Position numbers and translations under genes: made by a program
The notes under the pieces: model-generated
Databases searched by the model: none
What the model saw: only the letters and a program-made list of their open reading frames with translations
What the model was told of the DNA's origin: nothing
Assembly: GCF_000716545.1 (NCBI RefSeq)
Contig: NZ_JNWZ01000003.1
Coordinates: 62,001-126,000, forward strand
DNA: 64,000 nt
Reading direction: 5' to 3'
From: Kitasatospora phosalacinea
Lineage (GTDB): Bacteria; Actinomycetota; Actinomycetes; Streptomycetales; Streptomycetaceae
Shown: positions 7,623 through 15,479 of the stretch, in pieces
Layout of the letters: each line of letters begins with the position of its first letter
Position numbering within the stretch: position 1 is the stretch's first letter

Positions 7623-8270
7623 TCACGCCACCGGCGCGTACTTGTAGCCGACCCGGCGGACGGTGACGATGGTGTCGCGGTAGGCCGCGCCGAGCTTGCG
7701 GCGCAGGCGGGCGACGTGGACGTCCACGGTGCGGCCGTCGCCGACGTGGCCGTAGCCCCAGACGGTGTGGACCAGCTGGTCGCGGGTGTGGACGCGGTGC
7801 GGGTGCTCGGTGAGGTGGGCGAGGAGTTCGAACTCGAGGTAGGTGAGGTCGAGCAGCGAGCCGTCGACGTAGGCGTTGCGGCGGTCGAGGTCGACGGAGA
7901 TGCCGCTGTCGGCGGGTCGGGTGAACGGCCGGACGGTGGCCGGGGCCTCGACGGCGGCGGGGGTGGTCGTCGTCTCCGCGGGCACCAGGACCAGGTATCC
8001 CACCAGCGGGGAGTTGGTCGCGCCGAGCTGCGCCAGCAGCCCCTGCGGGAGGACGGACTGCGGGAGGGCGGCGACCACGGCCGCGCCGTCCTGGAGGCCG
8101 GCCAGCAGGCTCTCGGGGGCGGGCGCGGGGGCGACGGTCGCGGCGATCGGCCGGGGCTGGGCGGCGATCCGCCGGTGCTCGGCGGGGGCCGCGGGGGCGG
8201 GGGCGAGGCCGGGGAGGGAGCGGACCGCGCGCAGGTGCGGGGTCGCGGTGGCGGTGGCGGCGTACGACAT
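7623..8270 (-). CDS. OmpR/PhoB-type winged-helix regulator without receiver domain
   Basis: 215 residues from the ATG at 8270 (MSYAATATAT); an upstream in-frame start at 8330 would add a basic stretch. The C-terminal 95 residues are a typical Trans_reg_C domain: LDLTYLEFELLAHLTEHPHRVHTRDQL, then GRTVDVHVARLRRKL and VRRVGYKYAPV. The N-terminal 120 residues are Ala/Pro-rich with no phospho-acceptor receiver domain, so it is not a classical response regulator. It lies behind a Cys-ending leader peptide and a hairpin, implying that its expression follows cysteine supply and that it may control sulfur genes. The target genes are not identifiable here. Confidence 0.85.
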   Translation of the reverse strand: MSYAATATATPHLRAVRSLPGLAPAPAAPAEHRRIAAQPRPIAATVAPAPAPESLLAGLQDGAAVVAALPQSVLPQGLLAQLGATNSPLVGYLVLVPAETTTTPAAVEAPATVRPFTRPADSGISVDLDRRNAYVDGSLLDLTYLEFELLAHLTEHPHRVHTRDQLVHTVWGYGHVGDGRTVDVHVARLRRKLGAAYRDTIVTVRRVGYKYAPVA

Positions 8271-8495
8271 GTGAGGGCTCTTTCGCGCGTGACGGTCGGT
8301 GGGTGGTCGTCGTCTGCGCTTCCGGCGCACGGGAGTTGACTGGTGGTCAGTTCGCGGGCCGGGAGGCGCTGGTCGCGCGCCGACAGGTCTGGTCGAAGTG
8401 GTGGTTCCGGCGCGAGGGCCAGAAGGGTTCGAGGAGGGTGCGGGTGTGCACGGCTGCTCTCCGGAGCGCGGCGAGGGTCGACGGGGACGCGCGGA

Positions 8496-8532
8496 ACCGC
8501 CACCCCCCGGCAGAAGGGGGTGAGGTGGCGGT
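8496..8532 (-). terminator. strong hairpin just after the Cys leader, probable attenuator
   Basis: Read on the minus strand, ACCGCCACC and a run of Cs pair with a run of Gs and GGTGGCGGT across a 7-nt loop. The hairpin begins 3 nt after the leader stop codon. No U-tract follows, as is common in high-GC actinomycetes. The position suits transcription attenuation. The rest of the 265-nt gap down to the regulator start holds no other gene. Confidence 0.65.
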
Positions 8533-8535
8533 GCG

Positions 8536-8628
8536 TCAGCGACAGCAGGCGCTGTAGATCCGGCCGTGGTCGATGTACCGACGGACGGTGAGGAGGGGAA
8601 GGGCGGCGATGCGGACCGATGCGGTCAT
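8536..8628 (-). CDS. Cys-ending leader peptide ahead of the winged-helix regulator
   Basis: 30 codons from the ATG at 8628, with GGGAGGAG 8-15 nt upstream, ending RRYIDHGRIYSACCR and stop. The Cys-Cys-Arg-stop ending is the same as that of the leader at 5812-5850. It lies 265 nt ahead of the winged-helix regulator on the same strand and is followed directly by the hairpin at 8496-8532. The 257 nt upstream, to the GTPase gene, hold no other gene; a 13-nt direct repeat (CGCACGCCGGAAC, twice) lies near 8849-8875. Confidence 0.75.
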   Translation of the reverse strand: MTASVRIAALPLLTVRRYIDHGRIYSACCR

Positions 8629-8885
8629 GGCGCGGCTCCTCCCCCGGAGTGTGTCGGGCCCTGCGGCCGGTCGGCGGCGGGCACGACTACGAGACTTCCA
8701 CGCCCGGTGCCCGGAAGGCAACCCACCGGAGGGTCACATCCGCAGGGCGAGACGGAAAACGTCCACCATCCGGACGCCACCGCCCCGACCTGCATGAACG
8801 TCAGAAGTGTCGGTGGCAGAACTACATGGGTCCGCACCGGCGCCGACGCCGCACGCCGGAACCGCACGCCGGAACCGCGCCGGAG

Positions 8886-9494
8886 TCAGAGCCGGATGCC
8901 GGCCCGGACCGCCGCGTGCTCGACCAGCCGGATGAGCAGCTCCTTGCCGTCCTCGCGCCGCCGGGCGTCGCACAGCAGCACCGGCACCCCCTCCGGCAGG
9001 TCGAGCGCGGCGCGCACGTCGTCGGGGGCGTACACCTCGGTGCCCTCGAAGCAGTTGACCGCGACGACGAACGGGATGCCGCGCTGCTCGAAGTAGTCGA
9101 CCGAGGGGAAGGAGTCGGCGAGGCGCCGGGTGTCGGCCAGGACGACCGCGCCGAGGGTACCGCGGGCGAGCTCGTCCCAGACGAACCAGAACCTGTCCTG
9201 CCCGGGGGTGCCGAACAGGTACAGCGCGAGGCCGGGTTTGAGGTCGATCCGGCCGAAGTCCATGGCGACGGTGGTGGTGCGCTTGGCCTCCACCCCGGCG
9301 GTGTCGTCGACCGGGCGGCCGATCTCGCTGAGCGACTCCTCGGTGCGCAGCGGGCGGATCTCGCTGACCGCGCCGACCAGGGTGGTCTTGCCGGCGCCGA
9401 AGCCGCCGGCGATCAGGATCTTGACCGCGCTGGCTCCCCAGGGGGCCTTGCGGGCGGCGGTGGTTGACGGAGGGTCAGAGTGCACGGAGGCCAT
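8886..9494 (-). CDS. cvnD: conservon GTPase (CvnD-type), conservon 1
   Basis: 202 residues. P-loop GGFGAGKTT near residues 30-38, a TTTVAMDFG switch I region, LFGTPGQDRFWF (switch II, the Gln of Ras-like GTPases) and a guanine-binding region at VVAVNCFEG, where the usual NKxD reads N-C-F-E. This is the small Ras/Arl-like GTPase closing the cvnABCD order of actinomycete conservons, which form a membrane-associated complex resembling eukaryotic G-protein signalling. Its start lies 20 nt inside the DUF742 gene. Last gene of its operon. Confidence 0.92.
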   Translation of the reverse strand: MASVHSDPPSTTAARKAPWGASAVKILIAGGFGAGKTTLVGAVSEIRPLRTEESLSEIGRPVDDTAGVEAKRTTTVAMDFGRIDLKPGLALYLFGTPGQDRFWFVWDELARGTLGAVVLADTRRLADSFPSVDYFEQRGIPFVVAVNCFEGTEVYAPDDVRAALDLPEGVPVLLCDARRREDGKELLIRLVEHAAVRAGIRL

Positions 9495-9999
9495 TGATCA
9501 CGTCTCGCAGCAGGCGCTCGTCCGGTTGGTGGGCGAGCTGGACGGGTCGGGTGACGCTGATCAGCTCGGCGTCGTGGAGGTCGCCGAGCAGGACCCGGAC
9601 CACGCTCACCGGCAGGTCGGTGTAGGACCCCAACTCGGCGACGCTGAGCGGCTCGTCGCGGCAGAGTTCGAGGATGGCGTGGTGCTCCGGGTCGAGCGCG
9701 AGGTCGGGGCGGGCTCCGCCGGGGCCGGCGAACGCCGGCCCCGCGGCGGTGACCAGGGAGATCAGGTCGAACAGGCCGTCGTCGACCGGGCGGGCGCGTC
9801 CTCTGGTCATCGAGAACAGCCGGACCACCGGTCCGGCCTCGTCGTCGAACCAGCGGTCGTCCACCGGGGTGCGGGGCGCGAACAGGTCGACCGGCGCCTC
9901 GCCGGCCGACCCCTCGTCCGCGGTCGCGCCGCTGAGGTCGGCCGGGGCGTGGGCCTCGGTCGGCTCGGTCGGATCGGGCTCGCTCATCGAATCGGTCAT
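9475..9999 (-). CDS. cvnC: DUF742 protein (CvnC-type), conservon 1
   Basis: 174 residues from the ATG at 9999, which overlaps the CvnB stop by 4 nt. The N-terminal 60 residues are acidic and disordered; the conserved part runs from RWFDDEAGPVVRLFSMTRGR to the C-terminal RLLRDVINGLRAL, with a winged-helix-like core (HHAILELCRDEPLSVAELGSYTDLPVSVVRVLLGDL). CvnC proteins are soluble partners of the CvnB and CvnD components. The gene ends inside cvnD with a 20-nt overlap. Confidence 0.9.
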   Translation of the reverse strand: MTDSMSEPDPTEPTEAHAPADLSGATADEGSAGEAPVDLFAPRTPVDDRWFDDEAGPVVRLFSMTRGRARPVDDGLFDLISLVTAAGPAFAGPGGARPDLALDPEHHAILELCRDEPLSVAELGSYTDLPVSVVRVLLGDLHDAELISVTRPVQLAHQPDERLLRDVINGLRAL

Positions 10000-10415
10000 C
10001 TCCCGGGCAGGGTGGTATCGGTCCTCGGTTCGGCGGCCAGGTGCTCGCCGACGCGCTTGACCAACAGTGCCATCTCGTAGGCTATTTGGCCCACGTCGGA
10101 CTCGGCGTCGCTGAGCACGGCCAGGCAGCTGCCGTCGCCGGCCGCGGTGATGAACAGGAACGCCTCGTCCAGTTCGACCATGGTCTGGCGGACGCCACCG
10201 ACCTGGAAGTGCCGTCCGGCGCCCTTGGCGAGGCTGTGGAAGCCCGCGGCGACCGCGGCGAGGTGCTCGGCGTCCTCGCGGCCGAGGCCGCTGGAGACGC
10301 CGGTGGCCAGGCCGTCGCTGGACAGGATCACCGCATGCCGAAGGGTCGCCACCCGGCCGACCAGGTCGTTGAGGAGCCAGTCGAGGTCCCCGGACGGCGG
10401 TGTTGTTGCGGTCAT
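9996..10415 (-). CDS. cvnB: roadblock/LC7 protein (CvnB-type), conservon 1
   Basis: 139 residues of a roadblock/LC7 fold: LDWLLNDLVGRVATLRHAVILSSDGLATGVSSGLGREDAEHLAAVAAGFHSLAKG is split here into its recognisable parts LLNDLVGRV, ILSSDGLATG and REDAEHLAAVAAGF. Roadblock proteins regulate small GTPases in bacteria, and CvnB is thought to link the kinase-like CvnA to CvnD. Both ends overlap neighbours by 4 nt (ATGA), giving strict translational coupling with cvnA and cvnC. Confidence 0.92.
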   Translation of the reverse strand: MTATTPPSGDLDWLLNDLVGRVATLRHAVILSSDGLATGVSSGLGREDAEHLAAVAAGFHSLAKGAGRHFQVGGVRQTMVELDEAFLFITAAGDGSCLAVLSDAESDVGQIAYEMALLVKRVGEHLAAEPRTDTTLPGR

Positions 10416-13162
10416 GATTCGGTTCCTTCTGCTGGTGCGGGCGGTGCGGTCGGCGGCTGGTGCGCCGACGGGACGGAACGGGCGGGGGGCAGCGCGTGCG
10501 GCACCGGCGCGGAGGGCAGCGCGACCCGCAGTCTGGGCGGCTGCCCGGGCGCGGACGCGCGCCCGGGCGCGGGCCGTTCGGGGGCCCCTCCGGCACCGGG
10601 CGGCTCCGGTTCGGAGCGCACCACGGTGAGCGAGGCGGGCTGCAGCCGGTCGCCGCGGCCGCGGGCGAAGCCGCGCTGGAAGGAGGCGAACGCGGAGCGG
10701 GCCTCCTCGGGGTCGCGCTCGCGGGCCGGCTCGACCGGCTCGGGCTCGGCGCCGGGCCGCAGTTGGGGCGCCAGGCTGGCCTGCCGGACCCGCTTGGGCA
10801 GCAGCCCGCCGGCCACCGGGGTGAGCGCGGGCCCGGCGGCGCCCTCGGCGGCACCGGCACCGGCACCGGCACCGGCGGAGGACCCGGCGGCCGGCACGGG
10901 CACGGCCGGAGGAGCGTCCTCGGGGCGGCGGTGGCGTCCGGTGCCCCCGGCCTCGGCGGCCTGCTGGACGGTGGGGCGACGGCGCGGCAGCCCGCCGGGC
11001 GTCACGGACGGGTCGGCCGCGGACGGGCGGGGCCCGCCGAGCGCGGCCGGCGCGGCGTGGGCGCCCTTGCCCTGCCCGGCCGGGAGGCTCTGGACGCCCC
11101 GGCCGCCCGGGCCGCCCTGGCCGCGGATCGGCAGGGCCTGGACGGCGGCCGTAGCCTGCCCGGCGGCCGTCCCGGCGGCCGTCCCGGCGGGCGCGGGCGG
11201 GCGGCGGTGGCTGCCGGTGTCCTCGCCGCCCTGGCGGGGCCCGTCAGGCGCGGTCTCGACCGTCTCGGCGAGCAGTTCCCGCGGGACCAGCACGACCGCG
11301 GTGGTGCCGCCGTACGGGCTGGGCCGCAGGTGCACCCGGATGCCGTGCCGGCGGGCGAGCCGGGAGACCACGAACAGGCCGAGCCGGTCGGTGTCGGCGA
11401 GGTCGAACTCCTGCTCCACGGCGAGGCGTTGGTTGATCTCCTCCAGGTGGTGCTCGCTCAGGCCGAGGCCGCGGTCGTCGATCTCCAGGCAGAAGCCGTG
11501 CGCGACCACCTCGCCCTGGACGGTGACCTGGGTCTGCGGCGGGGAGAACACGGTGGCGTTCTCGACGAGTTCGGCGATCAGGTGGGTGACGTCGGCGACG
11601 GCGGAGCCGAGCAGGCCGGTGCCGGGGAAGGGGCGGACCTGCACCCTGGCGTAGTCCTCGACCTCGCCGACGGCGGCGCGCACCACGTCGACCATCCGGA
11701 CCGGCTTGCGCCAGGCGCGGCCGGGCGAGCCGCCGGAGAGGATGATCAGGCCCTCGGCGTGGCGGCGCATGCGGGTGGTGAGGTGGTCGAGCCGGAACAG
11801 GTCCTCCAGCTCGCGCGGATCCTCGGTGCGGCGCTCCATGGTGTCGAGCAGGGTGAGCTGGCGGTGCAGCAGCACCTGGGAGCGGCGGGCCAGGTTGACG
11901 AAGACGGCGGAGACGCCGCGGCGCAGTTCGGCCTGTTCGACGGCGGCTTCGACGGCGACCCGCTGGACTTCGTTGAAGGCCCGGCCGACCTGGCCGATCT
12001 CGCCCGCGCCGAACTCGAGTTGGGGCACTTCGGCGACCACGTCGACGGCGTCGCCGCGGCGCAGCCGGAGCATCACCGAGGGCAGCCGGGTGGCGGACAG
12101 GTCGGCGGCGGCGTTGCGCAGGCCGACGAGTTCGCGCACCAGGCGGCGGCCGGTGCGGTAGGAGATGACGATGGACAGGACGACCGCGGCGAGGCCGATC
12201 AGGCCGGCCACGCCGCCGCGGACCAGCGCGCTGATCGCGTTGTCGCGGGCCTGCTCGCCGAGGTCGTCGGCCAGTCGGGAGTTGAGGGTGTCGATGTCGG
12301 CGAGGACCTTGTCGGCGGTCTCGCCCCAGGAGTCGACGGGGCCGCCGCGCACTTCCAGGGCCCGGTCGGCGGCCTTGTCGAAGCCGTTCTCGGCGGCGGT
12401 GAGCCAGCTCCACTCCTGGCCCATGCGCAGCGCGTTGTAGGCCTGGCGGTCCTCGTTGCCGAGTTCGGCGATGTAGATCCGGAACAGGGCCTGCTGCGCG
12501 TTCATGGCGTCCAGCGCGACCTGCTGCTTGCGGGGGTCCTTGGCGCCGGCCTCGCTGCCGGCGCGCAGGGCGCGCATCGCGGCGGTCTCCTGGGAGAGGT
12601 ACTCGCCGGCCCGGGAGAGCTCGACCAGGATGGTGCCCTGCCGGGGCAGCGAGCCGGACTGCTCGGCGATGAAGGAGGAGCGGAACGCGAACACCGGGGT
12701 GATCAGGTCGCTGTAGTCCTTGAGGGCGCCGTCCCAGCTCTGCCGCTGCTGGGCGATCTGGCTGCGGATGGCGCCGAGTTGGTCGGCGACGGACAGCAGG
12801 TCCTGGTAGCGGGCGCGCTGGTCGGCGTCGAGCTTGCCGGCGTCGTGGCTGCCGCCCTGGTAGCGCAGCAGCTCCAGGTCGCGGTCGGTGGTGGTGCGGG
12901 CCTTGGCGTAGGCGGCGGCGTAGTCGGCGTCGGTCGGGTCGGCCAGCCGCAGGACGGCGGCGGTGCGTTCCTGCTGGAGGTCGTAGGCGTACTGGTCGGC
13001 GGGGTCGCCGAAGGCGGCGTAGGTGGAGCCGAGGTCGAGCTGCTCCCACACGTCGCCGGTGGTGACGAGCGTGGCGTACACCCACAGGCCGCTGAGCGCC
13101 GCGATGGGCACCAGGAGCAGTGCGACGATCCTCGCGCGGATCGAGCTGCGGCGCAGGCGCAT
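10412..13162 (-). CDS. cvnA: conservon sensor histidine-kinase-like protein (CvnA-type), conservon 1
   Basis: 916 residues. A membrane helix near 14-33, an extracytoplasmic nitrate/nitrite-sensor-like helical region to about 305, a second membrane helix near 310-335, a HAMP-like stretch, then a kinase core near 440-650 with the NLARRSQVLLHRQLTLLD helix, ELVENATVFS (N box), IDDRGLGL (G1) and DRLGLFVVSRLARRHG (G2). The last 260 residues are Pro/Ala/Gly-rich and probably disordered. No ordinary phospho-acceptor His box is followed by a cognate regulator; CvnA proteins are not classical two-component kinases. First gene of the conservon operon; stop overlaps cvnB. Confidence 0.92.
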   Translation of the reverse strand: MRLRRSSIRARIVALLLVPIAALSGLWVYATLVTTGDVWEQLDLGSTYAAFGDPADQYAYDLQQERTAAVLRLADPTDADYAAAYAKARTTTDRDLELLRYQGGSHDAGKLDADQRARYQDLLSVADQLGAIRSQIAQQRQSWDGALKDYSDLITPVFAFRSSFIAEQSGSLPRQGTILVELSRAGEYLSQETAAMRALRAGSEAGAKDPRKQQVALDAMNAQQALFRIYIAELGNEDRQAYNALRMGQEWSWLTAAENGFDKAADRALEVRGGPVDSWGETADKVLADIDTLNSRLADDLGEQARDNAISALVRGGVAGLIGLAAVVLSIVISYRTGRRLVRELVGLRNAAADLSATRLPSVMLRLRRGDAVDVVAEVPQLEFGAGEIGQVGRAFNEVQRVAVEAAVEQAELRRGVSAVFVNLARRSQVLLHRQLTLLDTMERRTEDPRELEDLFRLDHLTTRMRRHAEGLIILSGGSPGRAWRKPVRMVDVVRAAVGEVEDYARVQVRPFPGTGLLGSAVADVTHLIAELVENATVFSPPQTQVTVQGEVVAHGFCLEIDDRGLGLSEHHLEEINQRLAVEQEFDLADTDRLGLFVVSRLARRHGIRVHLRPSPYGGTTAVVLVPRELLAETVETAPDGPRQGGEDTGSHRRPPAPAGTAAGTAAGQATAAVQALPIRGQGGPGGRGVQSLPAGQGKGAHAAPAALGGPRPSAADPSVTPGGLPRRRPTVQQAAEAGGTGRHRRPEDAPPAVPVPAAGSSAGAGAGAGAAEGAAGPALTPVAGGLLPKRVRQASLAPQLRPGAEPEPVEPARERDPEEARSAFASFQRGFARGRGDRLQPASLTVVRSEPEPPGAGGAPERPAPGRASAPGQPPRLRVALPSAPVPHALPPARSVPSAHQPPTAPPAPAEGTES

Positions 13163-13507
13163 ACGGGTCCTTAGTGGTCCTCGGGCTGAGGGGGCCCGGG
13201 ACGCGGGTGGGCGGGCGCGGGTGGGTGCGCGTGGGCAGGGGTGGGTACGGGTGGGATGCGAGAGCCGCGAGCCTACTACTTCCTGACCACCCGTTCGTAG
13301 GGTGAAAGTGCATCGTGATCGGCTGTTGTCCGGATCGTCCTTTAATTTCCCGGCCGGGTCGTGTCATGGCCCCGACCTGCGGACCCGCCTCCGGTGCGGG
13401 GCGTCGTCGGCCGGTGACTCTGGGCAGCGCCGCGCCGATCGGGTAGCTTCGCCGGTGCCGCCCGGAACGCGCGTGCCGGGGACGGGGGCGGCGGGATCGG
13501 GGGTACC
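13163..13507. other. divergent intergenic region with G-rich tract
   Basis: 345 nt between conservon 1 and the acyl-CoA synthetase, holding the promoters of both. The plus strand at about 13204-13258 has at least six GGG runs spaced by 1-9 nt (GGGTGGG, GGGCGGG-like units), able in principle to form a G-quadruplex. A TAGCTT -10-like element lies near 13443 on the plus strand, without a good -35. No gene seen. Confidence 0.5.
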
Positions 13508-15328
13508 GTGCGAGAGTTCAGCAGCCCCGCGCTGGGTGGCGCGCCGGCCGGCGGGCTGGCCGACTCGGTGTTCGACCGGGCGGAGCGGGAGCCGCGGCTG
13601 GTGCAGCTGTCCCGGGCGGTGGACGGCGACTGGGTGCCGGTGACGGCGGTTCAGTTCCGCGACGAGGTGCTGGCCCTGGCCAAGGGCCTGCTGACCCGGG
13701 GGGTGCGCTACGGCGACCGGGTCGGGGTGATGTCGACGACCCGCTGGGAGTGGACGCTGTTCGACTACGCGCTCTGGTCGATCGGCGCGATCCCGGTGCC
13801 GGTCTACCCGACGGCCTCGCAGGACCAGGTGCGCTGGATCCTGGCGGAGACCTCGGCGGTGGCCTGCGTGGTGGAGGACGAGGACCAGGCGATGACGGTG
13901 GGCGCGGTGTGCGACGCGCTGCCGAAGCTGACCGGCATCTGGCAGCTGGACCGGGGCTGCGTGGCGCAGTTGGCGGCGGACGGCGCGGGCGTGCCGGACG
14001 CGCTGGTGCACCGGCAGCGGCTGGGGGTGACGCCGGACTCGCTGGCGAGCGTCATCTACACCTCGGGCACCACGGGCCGGCCGAAGGGCTGCCTGCTGAC
14101 GCACGGCAACTTCGCCTCGGTGGCGGACGCGATGCTGGCGGGCTGGGCGGAGGTGTTCGCCGACACCGGCGGCGGGCAGCCGGCGACGCTGCTGTTCCTG
14201 CCGCTGGCGCACGTGTACGGGCGGGTCACCCAGGTCGCGGCGGTGCGCGGCGGGATCCGGATCGGCCACCACCCGAAGGTGTCGCCGGACAGCCTGCTGC
14301 CGGCCCTGGCCGCGTTCGAACCGACCTTCCTGCACGCGGTGCCGTACGTCTTCGAGCGGATCCACCGCCGGGCCCGGGAGGCGGCGGAGGCGGCGGGACG
14401 GCTGGAGCTGTTCGTGCAGGCGGAGCGGGTGGCGGTGGAGTGGGCGGCGGCGTGGGAGCGCCGGGCGCACCGCAAGGGCCCCGGCCCGTCGCCGGCGCTG
14501 CGGCTGCGGCACGCCGCGTACGAGCGGATGGTGTACCAGCGGGTGCGGGCGGTGCTGGGCGGCCGGGTGCGGGCGGTGGTGTCGGGCGGCTCGATGCTGG
14601 GGCGGGAGCTCGGGCTGTTCTTCGCCGGCGCGGGCCTGCCGGTGTACGAGGGCTACGGGCTGACCGAGTCGGCGGCGGCGGTGACCGCGAACCCGCCGCG
14701 GCGGCCGAAGTTCGGCACGGTGGGCCGTCCGGTGCCGGGGTCGACGGTGGCGATCGCGGAGGACGGCGAGGTGTGGGTGAAGGGGCCCGGGGTGTTCTCC
14801 GGCTACCTGAACCACCCGCGCTGCTCGGACGAGGCGCTGTGCCGGGGCTGGCTGGCCACCGGGGACCTGGGCGAGCTGGACGCGGACGGCTACCTGACGC
14901 TGACCGGCCGCAAGAAGGAGGTGATCGTGACCTCCAGCGGCAAGAACCTGGCACCCGCGGTGCTGGAGGAGCGGGTGCGGGCGCACCCGCTGGTCGCCCA
15001 GTGCCTGGTGGTGGGCGACAACCGGCCTTACCTGGCGGCGCTGATCACGCTGGACCGGGCGGCGCTGGCGCACTGGCTGCGGGCCCGCGGGCGGGAGCGG
15101 CTGGACGTGTGGGAGGCGCTGACCGATCCGGAGCTGCACCGGGAGGTGCAGCGGGCGGTGGGGGCGGCGAACACCTCGGTGTCGCGGGCGGAGTCGATCC
15201 GGGCGTTCCGGCTGCTGCCGCGCGAGTTCTCGCTGGAGGACGGGCTGCTGACGCCCTCGCTGAAGATCCGGCGGGCGGCGGTGGCGGAGCGCTACGCGGA
15301 GGACATCGAGGAGCTCTACGCCGGTTGA
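13508..15328 (+). CDS. long-chain acyl-CoA synthetase / AMP-binding protein
   Basis: 606 residues with GTG start. An N-terminal FAA1/FadD15-like domain is followed by the AMP-binding P-loop SVIYTSGTTGRPKGC, the VYEGYGLTESAA motif, TGDLGELDADGYL and TGRKKEVIVTSSGKNLAP with the C-terminal Lys region. It should activate fatty acids to acyl-CoA through an acyl-adenylate. Length and order match bacterial FAA1-type ligases. It stands alone between a divergent conservon and a downstream deacetylase with its own promoter region; no beta-oxidation or lipid operon is adjacent, so whether it feeds degradation or lipid synthesis is unknown. Confidence 0.9.
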   Translation: MREFSSPALGGAPAGGLADSVFDRAEREPRLVQLSRAVDGDWVPVTAVQFRDEVLALAKGLLTRGVRYGDRVGVMSTTRWEWTLFDYALWSIGAIPVPVYPTASQDQVRWILAETSAVACVVEDEDQAMTVGAVCDALPKLTGIWQLDRGCVAQLAADGAGVPDALVHRQRLGVTPDSLASVIYTSGTTGRPKGCLLTHGNFASVADAMLAGWAEVFADTGGGQPATLLFLPLAHVYGRVTQVAAVRGGIRIGHHPKVSPDSLLPALAAFEPTFLHAVPYVFERIHRRAREAAEAAGRLELFVQAERVAVEWAAAWERRAHRKGPGPSPALRLRHAAYERMVYQRVRAVLGGRVRAVVSGGSMLGRELGLFFAGAGLPVYEGYGLTESAAAVTANPPRRPKFGTVGRPVPGSTVAIAEDGEVWVKGPGVFSGYLNHPRCSDEALCRGWLATGDLGELDADGYLTLTGRKKEVIVTSSGKNLAPAVLEERVRAHPLVAQCLVVGDNRPYLAALITLDRAALAHWLRARGRERLDVWEALTDPELHREVQRAVGAANTSVSRAESIRAFRLLPREFSLEDGLLTPSLKIRRAAVAERYAEDIEELYAG

Positions 15329-15371
15329 CCGATCTCGGCCGCCGGTCGGGCGATTCCGCTTGACCACCGTG

Positions 15372-15387
15372 ATTGGTCCAGTCCATT
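15372..15387. promoter_or_regulatory. dre-like site (DasR operator candidate)
   Basis: ATTGGTCCAGTCCATT matches 12 of 16 positions of the DasR consensus ACTGGTCTAGACCACT as I remember it, including both TGG/CCA arms. It lies about 93 nt before the start of a secreted polysaccharide deacetylase, a fitting target for the GlcNAc-responsive regulator of chitin use. Confidence 0.55.
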
Positions 15388-15479
15388 GTGTGCACCGGCC
15401 TGGTGCGGCAGGGCCCCCACCCGACCCCCGCCCCTCCGGGAGTCACTCCTCCGCCCGTCCCCCACCATGGAGTTGACCC

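Noticed and set aside
8886..9494. Possible assembly duplication of the two conservons
   Set aside because: The two sets differ throughout in sequence, protein lengths and gene spacing, so they are true paralogs.
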